This document shows positions 18,861-29,700 of a stretch of 64,000 nucleotides of DNA, in pieces. The translations under genes were made by a program, and so were the position numbers. The notes under the pieces were generated by a model. That model saw nothing but the letters and a program-made list of their open reading frames with translations, was not told the origin of the DNA and searched no databases. The first letter of the stretch is position 1, and each line of letters begins with the position of its first letter. The stretch covers positions 2,480,001 to 2,544,000 of the forward strand of contig NZ_CP136562.1 of assembly GCF_018215265.2 (NCBI RefSeq). Direction: 5' to 3'. The DNA comes from Paenarthrobacter sp. GOM3 (GTDB taxonomy: Bacteria > Actinomycetota > Actinomycetes > Actinomycetales > Micrococcaceae).

Positions 18861-20117
18861 TTATTTCTCCTTGGTGATCAGCAGTTCGTGCGCACCGGCG
18901 GTAGCCGCGCCCATGGACTCAACCACTGCCTTGGTGCGTTGGTGGGTTTCGGCATCCGCCGCAGGCGAAGCACACACACCTTGGGGTGCATCACTTGCCA
19001 CTGAGCACCAGCGGTACGGATCCCGGACGATCACCGATGGCGCCCAGGCGAGATCGGACGCGGTCCAGGCTCCGGCGGCGTTCTGGCTGAACTGGGCCCG
19101 CACCAGGAGGCCTTCATTGTTGACGACATACCAAGGGGACAACTCGGTAATGCCGTTGCCCAGTCCGTAGACAATCCAGGTTCCCTTGTAGTTTTCGATG
19201 GGGAGCACGGAGTGGGTGTGGTGTCCGTAGATCATGGTGAACTGGCCGCTGTCCACCAGGGCGTGCGCCACTTCCTGTTGCTGGGCGTTGGCCTCGCTGG
19301 CGTACTCGTCGCCGGCATGCATGACGCCCAGGACGATGTCGGCTCCCAGCGCTTTGGCGCGCGTCGCTTTTGCGATCATGGCCGCCGGATCGAGCTCGTC
19401 CACCAGCCACGGATACTCGGGGATCTGTCCATTGAGGCCATAGGTGCCGACGATCACGGCCACTTTGGCAGCATCGGTCTGAAGCATCAGAATTTCTTTC
19501 GAAGCCGCTTCTGTGCGGTAGGAACCGGTGTGTTTCAGCCCGGCGGCATCAAGGGCGTCCAAGGTGCGGAGCAGCCCTTCAGTCCCCCGGTCGATGGTGT
19601 GGTTGCTCGCCGTCGTGCACGCCTGGTAACCGATGTCCTTGGACGCGGTAGTGATCTGTGGCGGAACGTTGAAGGACGGGTATGCGGAGAATGGACCTTC
19701 GGGCGTGCCGACAGGAGTCTCCTGGTGGCAGATGGCGAGATCGCTCTTACTGATATACCGTCGCTGTCCTTCCAGGAGGGGAACGAAAGTGGAGCCGGGC
19801 AGTCCCGCCGCCGCGGCGTCCGCCTTGGCCTGCTGCCAGAGCTGGGTGTGGACCAGCATGTCCCCCGTCACCGTAATCGAGGTGCAACGCAGTTCCGGAC
19901 ATGCGGGCCCTTTTCCGGGAGTTGGGTTGGGCGCAGGTGTCGGAGTGGGTGAGGGAGGCTGCGTGGCTGGGGCCGTGGCGGCATTGCTGCGGTTCTGCTG
20001 GTCATTCTCGGCGATCACCCCACAGGCGCCCAACGAAAGCGCGAGGGTTGCCACGACGGCTATTTTCAGCCCCCGTGCGCAGGTGGCGAATCCGGGCGGG
20101 TTTGTGATCTTCCCCAT
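18861..20117 (-). CDS. CapA-family lipoprotein (poly-gamma-glutamate/capsule type metallophosphatase fold)
   Basis: The protein has a lipoprotein signal with an ideal lipobox (LSLGAC), a Thr/Pro-rich linker (ATQPPSPTPTPAPNPTPGK), and a CapA-type calcineurin-like domain with TVTGDMLVH, TTASNHTIDRG and VMHAGDEY and YGHHTHSVLP, the metal-binding Asp, Asn-His, His and His-x-His pattern. Family members take part in poly-gamma-glutamate capsule synthesis in Bacillus; in actinobacteria the role is mostly unknown. I prefer the ATG at 20117 (AGGAT seven bases upstream), giving 418 residues; ATG 20126 is possible. No other capsule genes are nearby. It should be anchored outside the membrane. Confidence 0.88.
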   Translation of the reverse strand: MGKITNPPGFATCARGLKIAVVATLALSLGACGVIAENDQQNRSNAATAPATQPPSPTPTPAPNPTPGKGPACPELRCTSITVTGDMLVHTQLWQQAKADAAAAGLPGSTFVPLLEGQRRYISKSDLAICHQETPVGTPEGPFSAYPSFNVPPQITTASKDIGYQACTTASNHTIDRGTEGLLRTLDALDAAGLKHTGSYRTEAASKEILMLQTDAAKVAVIVGTYGLNGQIPEYPWLVDELDPAAMIAKATRAKALGADIVLGVMHAGDEYASEANAQQQEVAHALVDSGQFTMIYGHHTHSVLPIENYKGTWIVYGLGNGITELSPWYVVNNEGLLVRAQFSQNAAGAWTASDLAWAPSVIVRDPYRWCSVASDAPQGVCASPAADAETHQRTKAVVESMGAATAGAHELLITKEK

Positions 20118-20199
20118 AATTTTCATCCTACGGGTGAAGCCGGGCAGTTCAGGGCGTGCCGCTATTGAGGACACGATTCTTACGTGAAAGAGTCACTTC

Positions 20200-22212
20200 A
20201 TGACCAATCCCCTCATGAGTCCAAGTCCCTTGCCGTACGGGCTGCCCCCTTTCGACGGAGTCAAAGCCAGCCACTACGCCGAAGCGGTAGAGGCAGGGCT
20301 CGCAGAGCATCTGCGGGAGATCAGGCTCATCGTGGAGAACCCGGAATCCGCGACGTTCGAAAATACTGCCGTGGCCATGGAACGCTCCGGACGCCTCCTT
20401 CACAGGGCCGCGTCTGCGTTCTACACACTCGTTTCGGCGGACGCCACGGATGACATCAAATCGATGGAAATCGAGTTGTCTCCCAAGTTCTCCGCCCACC
20501 AGGATGCGGTGTACATGGACCGCGGACTCTACGAACGGTTCGCGGCTATCGATATGACCGGACTCGATCCTGAATCGTCGCGACTCGTGGAGGAATATCT
20601 CAAGGAGTTCCGGCAGTCCGGAATCCAACTCGATGACGACGGCCAGGGCAGGCTGCGCGAAGTCAACGCTGAGCTCTCCCGGTTGGGGACCGAGTTCGGC
20701 CAGCGCGTCAAGGACGCCATGAAGGCCTCGGCCCTGCTCCTGGATGACCAAGCGGACCTGGCCGGGCTCTCGTCCGAGGACATCGCTGGTGCCGCTGAGG
20801 CTGCCAAAGCCGCCGGCCACGACGGCAAGTACCTCATCACCCTCATTCAACCCAGCAACCAGCCTGCCCTCGCCTCACTGGAAAACCGGGGCATCCGCCG
20901 TCGCCTGTATGAAGCGTCCCTCGCCCGCGGCACCGACGGCGGCCCGCTGGATGTGCGCGCGCTGGTGACAGCTACTGTGCAACTGCGCGCAGAGAAAGCA
21001 TCCCTCCTGGGGTTCGCCAACTACGCCGAACTGGTGGTGGATCAACAAACCGCACCCGACTTTTCCGCGGTCCAAAACATGCTTGGCCGGTTGGCGCCGG
21101 CCGCAGTGAGGAACGCCCAGGCGGAAGCCGATGCCTTGGCTCAGTCCGCGGGCCACCCCTTGGAAGCCTGGGACTGGGCTTTCTACTCATCACGTGTCCG
21201 CAAGGAAAAATACCAGGTGGACGAACAGGCGCTCCGGCCGTACTTCACCCTGGACGCTGTACTGCGGGACGGCGTGTTCCACGCGGCCACGCAACTGTAT
21301 GGTTTGAGCTTCCACGAGCGGGACGATCTGCAGGGCTACCATCCCGACGTCCGGGTGTGGGAGGTGCGCAACGAAGACGGCACCGGCCTAGGCCTGTTCC
21401 TCGGCGACTACTACACCCGGGAGTCCAAGCGCGGCGGGGCGTGGATGAACTCCCTCATGGACCAGTCCAGGCTGCTTGGCACCCAATCCGTGGTGATCAA
21501 CAACCTCAACATCACCAAGCCGGCTCCGGGCGAACCGACGCTGCTGACCCTTGACGAGGTACGCACTGTCTTCCACGAATTTGGCCATGCCCTGCACGGC
21601 CTGCTCTCGGATGTCGCCTACCCACGGTTTTCCGGGACCTCGGTGCCACGCGACTTCGTGGAATACCCCTCGCAGGTCAACGAAATGTGGATCATGTGGC
21701 CCGAGGTCCTGGCCAATTATGCCCGCCATCATGCCACCGGTGAAGCCCTTCCCCAGGACATCGTGGATAAACTCAACGACTCGTTGTTATGGGGCGAAGG
21801 TTTTGCAACCACGGAATACCTTGGGGCGGCGCTGCTGGACCTCGCATGGCATGTGCTGTCCGCCGCGGACGTCCCCGACGACGTGCTCGCGTTCGAAGCC
21901 AAGGCCCTGGCCGACGCCGGCGTTGCCCACCCCCTGATTCCGCCACGCTATCGGACCGGGTATTTCCAACACATCTTTGCCGGCGCCGGATATGCGGCCG
22001 GATACTACTCCTACATTTGGAGCGAGGTACTGGATGCCGACACCGTGGAATGGTTCAAGGAAAATGGGGGCCTGAGCCGCGCGAACGGGGACCACTTCAG
22101 GGAAGAATTGCTGTCCCGGGGAAATAGCCGCGACCCCCTGGAGTCGTTCAGGTCGTTCCGGGGCCGCGATGCTGAGCTGGAACCGCTGCTCAAGCGCCGG
22201 GGACTGAGCTGA
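20200..22212 (+). CDS. M3 family zinc metallopeptidase (peptidyl-dipeptidase Dcp-like)
   Basis: Cytoplasmic oligopeptidase that probably removes dipeptides from peptide C-termini. The 670 residues have the all-helical M3 architecture and the zinc motif HEFGHALH (His459, His463), followed by a downstream Glu in YPSQVNEMWIMWPE that supplies the third ligand. The C-terminal RYRTGYFQHIFAGAGYAAGYYSYIWSE is typical of Dcp-type members. No signal peptide is seen. The ATG at 20200 is preceded by GAAAGAG. It ends at a strong hairpin shared with the converging pdxS. Confidence 0.93.
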   Translation: MTNPLMSPSPLPYGLPPFDGVKASHYAEAVEAGLAEHLREIRLIVENPESATFENTAVAMERSGRLLHRAASAFYTLVSADATDDIKSMEIELSPKFSAHQDAVYMDRGLYERFAAIDMTGLDPESSRLVEEYLKEFRQSGIQLDDDGQGRLREVNAELSRLGTEFGQRVKDAMKASALLLDDQADLAGLSSEDIAGAAEAAKAAGHDGKYLITLIQPSNQPALASLENRGIRRRLYEASLARGTDGGPLDVRALVTATVQLRAEKASLLGFANYAELVVDQQTAPDFSAVQNMLGRLAPAAVRNAQAEADALAQSAGHPLEAWDWAFYSSRVRKEKYQVDEQALRPYFTLDAVLRDGVFHAATQLYGLSFHERDDLQGYHPDVRVWEVRNEDGTGLGLFLGDYYTRESKRGGAWMNSLMDQSRLLGTQSVVINNLNITKPAPGEPTLLTLDEVRTVFHEFGHALHGLLSDVAYPRFSGTSVPRDFVEYPSQVNEMWIMWPEVLANYARHHATGEALPQDIVDKLNDSLLWGEGFATTEYLGAALLDLAWHVLSAADVPDDVLAFEAKALADAGVAHPLIPPRYRTGYFQHIFAGAGYAAGYYSYIWSEVLDADTVEWFKENGGLSRANGDHFREELLSRGNSRDPLESFRSFRGRDAELEPLLKRRGLS

Positions 22213-22214
22213 CA

Positions 22215-22259
22215 ACGACGCCGGGTGGCCACCTCTGTGAGGCGACCACCCGGCGTCGT
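22215..22259. terminator. Bidirectional terminator between the M3 peptidase and pdxS
   Basis: A perfect 14-bp stem, 22215-22228 with 22246-22259, has extra pairing CCTC/GAGG in the loop. It sits exactly between two converging stop codons and ends in TACTGCTTTTG on the plus strand. Confidence 0.85.
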
Positions 22260-22272
22260 ACTGCTTTTGCTG

Positions 22273-23199
22273 TTACCAGCCGCGCTCTGCGAGGCGGTGG
22301 GGCTGCGGAATTTCGTCGACGTTGATGCCGACCATCGCTTCGCCCAGGCCACGGGAGACCTTGGCGATGACATCGGGGTCGTCGTAGAAGGTGGTGGCTT
22401 TGACGACGGCGGCCGCGCGCTCTGCCGGGTTGCCAGACTTGAAGATACCGGAACCAACGAACACGCCGTCGGCGCCGAGCTGCATCATCATTGCAGCATC
22501 AGCCGGAGTCGCGATGCCACCGGCGGTGAACAGCACTACCGGGAGCTTGCCGGTCGCGGCGATTTCCTTGACCAGTTCGTACGGGGCCTGCAGTTCCTTG
22601 GCCGCGACGTACAGCTCGTCCTCGGGGAGGGCGGCGAGCTTGGCGATCTCGGCACGGATCTTGCGCATGTGACCGGTCGCGTTGGAAACATCGCCGGTAC
22701 CGGCTTCGCCCTTGGAACGGATCATGGCCGCGCCCTCGTTGATGCGGCGCAGCGCCTCGCCAAGGTTGGTGGCACCACACACGAACGGGACGGTGAAGTT
22801 CCACTTGTCGATGTGGTTGACGTAGTCGGCCGGGGTCAGGACCTCGGACTCGTCGATGTAGTCAACACCGAGGGACTGCAGGACCTGGGCTTCGACGAAG
22901 TGGCCGATGCGGGCCTTGGCCATCACCGGGATGGACACGGCGGCGATGATCTGATCGATCATGTCCGGATCGGACATGCGGGACACGCCACCCTGGGCGC
23001 GGATGTCGGCCGGGACACGCTCGAGGGCCATGACGGCAACGGCGCCGGCGTCCTCGGCGATGCGGGCCTGCTCGACGTTAACGACGTCCATGATGACGCC
23101 GCCCTTGAGCATCTCAGCCATGCCCCGCTTGACGCGGCTGCTGCCCGTGACGCTGTTCGCGGACGAACCGGCTTCGTTGCTTACATCTGGTGTAGACAC
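22273..23199 (-). CDS. pdxS: Pyridoxal 5'-phosphate synthase lyase subunit PdxS
   Basis: PdxS condenses ribose 5-phosphate, glyceraldehyde 3-phosphate and ammonia (from PdxT) into PLP. The 308-residue TIM barrel shows the family blocks [49 protein letters not shown] (catalytic Lys), and [16 protein letters not shown]. The GTG at 23199 is chosen because AGGGG lies 5-6 bases upstream; the longer frame (to 23274) lacks a ribosome-binding site. pdxT is about 6 kb away, so the pair depends on separate promoters. Confidence 0.96.
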   Translation of the reverse strand: MSTPDVSNEAGSSANSVTGSSRVKRGMAEMLKGGVIMDVVNVEQARIAEDAGAVAVMALERVPADIRAQGGVSRMSDPDMIDQIIAAVSIPVMAKARIGHFVEAQVLQSLGVDYIDESEVLTPADYVNHIDKWNFTVPFVCGATNLGEALRRINEGAAMIRSKGEAGTGDVSNATGHMRKIRAEIAKLAALPEDELYVAAKELQAPYELVKEIAATGKLPVVLFTAGGIATPADAAMMMQLGADGVFVGSGIFKSGNPAERAAAVVKATTFYDDPDVIAKVSRGLGEAMVGINVDEIPQPHRLAERGW

Positions 23200-23413
23200 A
23201 AAAACCCCTATGGGTAGATAAACGACCTTCTTGCCGGAGCCACGCGCAGCCACACGACCGCTATCAGTGCACACCGGGTTTCAGGTCAAGGTGACCAAGT
23301 ACTAGTAATAGTAGTCGCACGTTGCAGGGCCGCAGTACATTCATTACTGCCTTTGGGGGCAACAAACAGTGCTGTGGTAGGACGGCTGCACAATTGCGGT
23401 GGGGACACTCTGG

Positions 23414-24040
23414 TCAGATGCCAGTTCCCTCGACCTCGGCCATGGCTTGCCGGTGGACGGTGGCCATTCTCTGGACGATCGTGACCACGCTGGCAATGGC
23501 AAGCAGGACCAGCGTTGCGAACAACACGACGGGCGGAAGCCCCAGGCCGGTTAGCCCGGCAATCAGCAGGACGGACGCCAAACGCTCAGCGCGCTCGGCG
23601 ATCCCGACGCTGGCTTGGTAGCCCAGGGATTCGGCTTTGGCCCTGGCGTAGGACACCACCATTCCCAGGACAAGGCATACGACGGCGGCTGTTCCGATGG
23701 CGGGGTCCTGGCCCCTGGTGAAAAACCAGATGGTGAGGCCCGCGAAAATGGCACCGTCAGCCAGCCGGTCAAGGGTGGAATCAAGGAAGTTCCCCCAACC
23801 ACCGCTCCGGCCTTGCATCCGCGCCATGATGCCATCCACCACGTCCGAGAATGCGAAGAAGGCGACAACCACCGAGCCCCACCACAAATGGCCAAGCGGG
23901 TAGAGCACCAGGCCACCAAGGATGACGCCCGCTGTTCCCGCAATGGTGACGGCGTCAGGTGACACACCGATCCTGAGGAGCCAGCGGGCCAGCGGTGTAA
24001 AGAGGGATGTGAAAAAGCCGCGTGCATGCCTATTCAGCAT
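23414..24040 (-). CDS. pgsA: CDP-alcohol phosphatidyltransferase, probably phosphatidylinositol phosphate synthase
   Basis: Integral membrane enzyme expected to transfer a phosphatidyl group from CDP-diacylglycerol to inositol phosphate. The 208-residue protein has the complete family motif: Asp-x2-Asp-Gly-x2-Ala-Arg in SDVVDGIMAR followed by GNFLDSTLD. It has about six hydrophobic segments. The ATG at 24040 overlaps the end of the HIT gene by 11 bases. The order thrS-HIT-pgsA matches the mycobacterial PI/PIM locus, which supports the PI-phosphate assignment over PG-phosphate synthase. The acyltransferase and PimA genes that follow in mycobacteria are absent here. Confidence 0.85.
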   Translation of the reverse strand: MLNRHARGFFTSLFTPLARWLLRIGVSPDAVTIAGTAGVILGGLVLYPLGHLWWGSVVVAFFAFSDVVDGIMARMQGRSGGWGNFLDSTLDRLADGAIFAGLTIWFFTRGQDPAIGTAAVVCLVLGMVVSYARAKAESLGYQASVGIAERAERLASVLLIAGLTGLGLPPVVLFATLVLLAIASVVTIVQRMATVHRQAMAEVEGTGI

Positions 24041-24623
24041 TCGACTCCCCCGGCCAGGCTTCAGCCACAAGCTTGCGGACCTCATCGAGTGTCTGCGTGA
24101 TGGCCTTGGTCTGGGCGATGATGGGGAAGAAATTTCCGTCCCCGCCCCAGCGTGGAACGACGTGCTGATGAAGGTGCGCAGCGATACCGGCGCCACCCGT
24201 TACTCCCTGGTTCATGCCCAGGTTGAAACCACTGGGGTTGGAGACTTTCCGCAGGACGCGCATTGCGGTCTGGGTGAGCTCGGCGAACTCGGCCGTCTCC
24301 TCCGCGGTGATGTCCGTGTAATCGGGCACATGGCGGTAGGGGCAGATCAACAAATGCCCCGGGTTGTAAGGGAACAGGTTGAGGACCACGTAGCAGGTCT
24401 TTCCCCGGTAGACGATGAGGGATTCCTCATCAGTGCGGGTGGGCCCTACACAGAACGGGCAATCGTCCTTGTTCTTGAACTGATCCTGCCCGCCCTTGAT
24501 GTAGGCCATCCGGTGCGGAGTCCACAGGCGCTGAAATGCGTCCGGGACGCCCGCGAGTCCGAAGTCATCGGTTACTTCGGCGTCGCCTGGAATGCCGGCT
24601 GCCGCGCCTGTGTTCTCCTGCAC
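24030..24623 (-). CDS. HIT family hydrolase, probably Ap4A phosphorylase-like
   Basis: HIT proteins hydrolyse or phosphorolyse nucleoside phosphates. The 197-residue product carries the triad HLHQHVVPRW (His150, 152, 154), a CPFC pair (55-58) that may bind zinc, and NLFPYNPGHLLICPYRH. The same motif and the same neighbourhood (downstream of thrS, upstream of pgsA1) occur in Mycobacterium tuberculosis Rv2613c, reported to be an Ap4A phosphorylase; ThrRS makes Ap4A-type side products, so the linkage is suggestive. The GTG start lies 20 bases after the thrS stop. Confidence 0.88.
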   Translation of the reverse strand: MQENTGAAAGIPGDAEVTDDFGLAGVPDAFQRLWTPHRMAYIKGGQDQFKNKDDCPFCVGPTRTDEESLIVYRGKTCYVVLNLFPYNPGHLLICPYRHVPDYTDITAEETAEFAELTQTAMRVLRKVSNPSGFNLGMNQGVTGGAGIAAHLHQHVVPRWGGDGNFFPIIAQTKAITQTLDEVRKLVAEAWPGESNAE

Positions 24624-24643
24624 CGTCTCTGTGTCCCGTTCCG

Positions 24644-26653
24644 TCAGCTCTCGCGGTTCTTGACGGCGTCCACGATCCGGCGGACCGCCTCTGCCACGGG
24701 CACGCCGTTATCCTGGCTGCCGTCCCGGAAGCGGAATGACACGGCGCCTGCTTCGGCGTCCTCGCCTCCGGCAATGAGGACGAACGGGATCTTGTCCTTG
24801 CTGGCGGTTCGGATCTTCTTCGGGAAGCGGTCCGAGGAGATATCCACCTCAGCCCGGATTCCTGCGGCCTTCAGCTGGTCCACGACGTCGAACATGTAGT
24901 CGTTGAAAGTCTCGGCTACGGGGATGCCCACTACCTGGACGGGGGCAAGCCATGCTGGGAAAGCACCTGCGTAGTGTTCGGTGAGGACACCCATGAAGCG
25001 TTCCACGGAACCGAAGAGGGCCCGGTGGATCATGACCGGCCGCTGGCGCGTGCCGTCGGCGGCCTGGTACTCCAGTTCGAAGCGTTCGGGCAGGTTGAAG
25101 TCCAGCTGGATGGTGGACATCTGCCAGGTCCGGCCCAGTGCGTCTTTGGCCTGCACGGAAATCTTGGGACCGTAGAAAGCTGCTCCACCCGGATCCGGAA
25201 CCAGTTCCAGGCCGGAAGCTGCAGCAACCTCGGAAAGGGTGCGTGTGGCCTCTTCCCAGGCGGCGTCGTCACCGACGAACTTTTCCTCGTTCTTGGTGGA
25301 GAGCTCCAGGTAGAAGTCGTCCAGCCCGTAGTCCTTGAGGAGTCCCAGGACGAAGTTCAGCGTGGTGGTGAGTTCGTCCTTCATCTGCTCGCGCGTGCAG
25401 TAGATGTGGGCGTCGTCCTGTGTCATGCCGCGAACTCGTGTCAGGCCATGCACGACGCCGGACTTCTCGTAGCGGTACACAGATCCGAACTCGAACAAAC
25501 GTAGGGGAAGTTCACGGTATGAACGGCCACGCGAGCGGTAGATCAGGTTGTGCATGGGGCAGTTCATCGGCTTCAGGTAGTAGTCCTGTGCCGGCTTGCG
25601 GACCGTGCCGTCTTCGTTGAATTCGGCGTCCACCTGCATCGCCGGGAACATGCCGTCCTTGTACCAGTCAAGGTGGCCGGAAACCTCGTAAAGGTGTCCC
25701 TTGGTGATGTGGGGGGTGTAAACGAACTCGTAGCCGGCATCCACGTGGCGCTTGCGTGAGTAGTCTTCCATCTCCTTGCGGATGATGCCGCCCTTGGGGT
25801 GGAAAACGGGGAGGCCGGAACCAAGCTCATCCGGGAAGGAGAACAGGTCCAGTTCCACACCGAGCTTGCGGTGGTCGCGGCGCTCAGCCTCGGCAATTCG
25901 TTCCTGGTAGGCCTTGAGGGCTTCCTTGGTGGGCCAGGCCGTGCCGTAGATGCGCTGCAGCTGCTGGTTGTTCTGGTTACCCAGCCAGTAGGCAGCGGAG
26001 GAACGGGTCAACGCGAAAGCGTTGGAAATGATTTTGGTGTTGGGCAGGTGCGGTCCACGGCACAGATCGCACCAGACGCTCTCGCCGCTCTTCCTGTCCA
26101 CATTGTCGTAGATGGTGATGTCGCCGGCGCCGACCTCAACGTTGACGCCTTCCACGGCGTCGGTTGCATCGTTTTTCTTCCCCAGCAGTTCGAGCTTGTA
26201 GGGCTCGTTTGCCATGGCTTCGCGGGCTTCTTCTTCTGTGACCACGCGGCGAACGAACTTCTGGTTCTGGTTGATGATTTTCTGCATCATCTTTTCCAGC
26301 TGGCGCAGGTCTTCCGGCGTAAATGGCTCGGCGACGTCAAAGTCGAAGTAGAAGCCATCGGTGATGTACGGGCCAATGCCAAGCTTGGCGTCGGGGCGCA
26401 ACTGCTGCACAGCCTGTGCCATGACGTGCGCGGTGGAGTGGCGCAGCACGTTGAGGCCATCGGGTGATTCGATGGTGACGCCTTCGATCTCAGCGTCGGC
26501 GGGAAGCACCTGGTCGAGGTCTTTCAGCACACCGTTGACACGGGCTACAACGACGTCGCGGCGCTCGAAAAAGAGTTCCGCGCCGGTAGTCCCTTCCGTC
26601 ACCTTGGTCTCTTCGCCATCGACGATGAGGGTGATCTGTTGGGCATCTGACAC
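24644..26653 (-). CDS. thrS: Threonyl-tRNA synthetase
   Basis: Charges tRNA(Thr). The 669 residues have the full layout: an N-terminal TGS domain (1-70), an editing-related second domain with [10 protein letters not shown], a class II core with the zinc ligands in [13 protein letters not shown] and later [13 protein letters not shown], motif 2 in [20 protein letters not shown], and the C-terminal anticodon-binding domain ([14 protein letters not shown] to the end). The GTG start at 26653 has AGGAGA 6 bases upstream. It heads thrS-HIT-pgsA. No T-box leader is visible in the 119 bases before it. Confidence 0.97.
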   Translation of the reverse strand: MSDAQQITLIVDGEETKVTEGTTGAELFFERRDVVVARVNGVLKDLDQVLPADAEIEGVTIESPDGLNVLRHSTAHVMAQAVQQLRPDAKLGIGPYITDGFYFDFDVAEPFTPEDLRQLEKMMQKIINQNQKFVRRVVTEEEAREAMANEPYKLELLGKKNDATDAVEGVNVEVGAGDITIYDNVDRKSGESVWCDLCRGPHLPNTKIISNAFALTRSSAAYWLGNQNNQQLQRIYGTAWPTKEALKAYQERIAEAERRDHRKLGVELDLFSFPDELGSGLPVFHPKGGIIRKEMEDYSRKRHVDAGYEFVYTPHITKGHLYEVSGHLDWYKDGMFPAMQVDAEFNEDGTVRKPAQDYYLKPMNCPMHNLIYRSRGRSYRELPLRLFEFGSVYRYEKSGVVHGLTRVRGMTQDDAHIYCTREQMKDELTTTLNFVLGLLKDYGLDDFYLELSTKNEEKFVGDDAAWEEATRTLSEVAAASGLELVPDPGGAAFYGPKISVQAKDALGRTWQMSTIQLDFNLPERFELEYQAADGTRQRPVMIHRALFGSVERFMGVLTEHYAGAFPAWLAPVQVVGIPVAETFNDYMFDVVDQLKAAGIRAEVDISSDRFPKKIRTASKDKIPFVLIAGGEDAEAGAVSFRFRDGSQDNGVPVAEAVRRIVDAVKNRES

Positions 26654-26772
26654 GGGTGTCTCCTATTCATAGTTGAGGCTTCATAGCTTGTGGCGTACGG
26701 GGACCACAGCCAGCCACCGTCAATCGTATCCGTTTCGGTGGAGGCGGCCAAAGCAGCACGCCGTCGCCGGAT

Positions 26773-29700
26773 TCAGCTGCCTAAGCCCGTGATGGCAAGG
26801 TTCTGGGAGATCCCGTGAAGTGGTCCGTGATCCATGTATTCGTCAGGCAGCCCAGCTCCGGACGGAAGGAGTTCCGCGTAGGGCAAGGTCTCAGGCTTGC
26901 CAAGGTCCCATGCTTTGCTGGCGCTCAGGCTGATTCCCCTGGGACCGGTCCTCCTGGTAGTCCCCCGGATCAGCAACATCCGGGTGCCGAAAAGCAGTGG
27001 ACCCGAATCTTCCTGTGCTTCGTGGAAGAAGACAGAATCAACGCAACCGGTGCCGTCGTCGATGCTGATGAACACCACGCGCCGCCCTCCCCGCATGGGT
27101 GGGGTTTGGGTGGCCACCCGCACTCCCGCCACCAGGACCTCAGTGCCGTTTCGCAGTCCCAGAAGTTTGTCAGCAGTGGTGACACCAAGCTTGTCCAACA
27201 GCGGCCTATGGCTGTCCATCAGGTGCTCACTGACATCCATTGCCATCAGGTCAAGCTCGGCCCTGACGTTTTCCACCCTGGTGGGGGCGGGCAGTTCCGG
27301 AGCCAGGTTCCGCAGCTCAACATCCCCCAGCGCAAAGGACAGTTGCCCCTCAATGACGTCGGCAGCTTTCCTGGCTGGACTTGTTTGGAGGGCTTGCAGG
27401 TGCTGTACGAGGTCTGCGCGGTTTGCTTTTCCGCCGGAATCCTTATGCAGGGCATCAAAAGCCCCCAGTTGGGCCAGCCTTTTGATGTTTGGCTTGCTCA
27501 CCCTTGCCCGGGCCCGGAGGTCCGCCAGGGAATCATAGGGCTGGCCGGCAACAATCCTCTTCAGCTCCGCACCGGACAGCCCATAGATGCCGGTCAGGCT
27601 CAAGCGGATGCCGAGCTTGCCCGTGTCAGGACCCTCCTGGATTTTTTCGACCCGGTATTCAGCATGGCTTCGGTTGATGTCCAACGGAAGGATGGGAATG
27701 CCAAGCCGGCGGGCTTCTGCCACCAGGAGACGCTTGGGGTACATCCCGGGATCGTGTTCCCACAGCCCTGCGAGGAAAGCTTCGGGATGATGGGTCTTGA
27801 GCCAAGCCGATTGGTAGGTGGGCACAGCAAACGCCGCCCCATGGGCCTTGCAGAAACCGAAGCTGCCAAAGGCCTTAAGGGTCCCCCAGACCTTGTCCAC
27901 GACTTCCGGCGGATAGTTCCTGATCGCTTCCTTGCGAAAGAATTTCTCGACGCCGGGTTCGTGGACTTCGTCACCCAGGGCACGACGGAACTCGTCAGCC
28001 CTGTCCAGTCCGCACTTGGTCATGACATCGAATGTTTTGAGGATCTGTTCGTGGAACACCGTCACGCCGTGCGTTTCCTGCAGGACCGGCTTGAGGTCCG
28101 GATGCGGATAGACCTCCGGGGCAAAACCGTGCCTGTGCTCCAGGAAGGGCCGGACCATGTCAGATTTCATGGGCCCGGGCCTGAAGAGGGAAATATCTAT
28201 GATGAGGTCATTGAATTCCCGGGGTGCCATCTTGCCAATGAGCTCGCGCTGGCCCGGGGATTCGATTTGGAAGCACCCCAGGGTGTGGGTGCTCCTGATC
28301 AGCTCATAGGTGGCCTGGTCGTCGAAGGGGACCGCATTCAGGTCGATCCTCCCATCCGGCGCAATATAGTCAGGACCCGAACCACCTGGCCCAACGGGAT
28401 GCCTGCCGGCTTCCACTACCTCTTCCTTGCTTGGATGCAACCGGATGACTTCCCGGACGGCGAAAGCCATGGCACTTTGCATACGCACGCCAAGGACATC
28501 CAGTTTCAGCATGCCCATGGGATCCATGTCGTGCTTGTCGAACTGGCTCATGGGCAGGCCCAACCCGCTGGGTTGTACAGGAGTCCGGTCCAGGAGGGTG
28601 GCGTCACCCAGGATCACTCCGCAGGGGTGCATGGAGATGTGGCGGGGCAAGCGGTCCAGTCTTTCGGTCAGGTCCACCAGCAGATCGAGCTGCTGGTTTT
28701 CTTCCATAGCACCCCGTTCCACCCGCCCGGCAAAATCGCGAAGCTCAGGCTTCTCCACCAGGGCCTCACGGAATTTGCGGGCAGAAAACCTCCACAGTTG
28801 CTTGGCGATTTCGCCGATTTCGCCTTCGTCCATGCCCAGCGCCATTCCCGCATCCCGGACGGCACCCCTTGCCCGATACCCGTTTTGCATGCTCATGAGG
28901 GTGACGCGCTCGGGTCCGAACCGGTCAAAGATCTTTCGATAGACGTTGTGCCGTTCAGCACTTTCAACATCGATGTCGATATCGGGCAGGGTTGACCGGC
29001 GCCCGGACAGGAAGCGTTCAAAGATGAGGTCGTGGCGGATCGGGTCAACCTGGCTGATGTCGATCAAATAGTTGACCAAGCTGGAGGCCCCGGATCCCCG
29101 GGCCGCGACCCGGACCCCCATGTCCAGGATCATCCGTGAAACCTCTGCCACGGTGAGGAAGTATGAGCCGAACCCCAGGTTGCCAATGATTCCAAGCTCG
29201 TGGTCCAACCGCGAGCGCAGCTGTTCTTCGGCCGAGCCCCTGATGCCGGGGAATCGTCGGGAGATTCCAGCGTTGCAGCGTTCGGCTAGTTCGACCATTG
29301 GATCTTTTTCGATGCCGATGATGGAGGCTTCAGGGACAACCGGTGTTTTCCATCCCATATCCAGGACGGGATTGATCCGGCATTTGTCGGCGAGGGCTTC
29401 TGTGTTGGCAAGGAGTTTGTGGAGCTCGGCTTTGCCTTGACCGGCGGCGCCCATGATTTCCTTGCCCAGTTGGAGCATGTGGTGGGCGTTCTTGAGCCAT
29501 CCCTGGCCTGTGGGCTGGAGCATTGGGGCGGTTGAGAGTTCGGGGAGGGATTTAAGGGTACGCGCTGAGTCGAGGACGTCTGCGGTGGCGGCGCCGTCCT
29601 GTGCGCAGTAGCGGACGGCGTTGCTGAGGATTGCCGGGACGTTGTATTCGAGTGCCAGTTTGAGCATCCGCACTGCATGGGCGGTGCTGAGGGGTTCTCC

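Noticed and set aside
26654-26772. Possible T-box riboswitch before thrS
   Set aside because: The 119 bases are too short for a full T-box and lack the AGGGTGG-N-ACCGCG type T-box sequence; no specifier loop was found.
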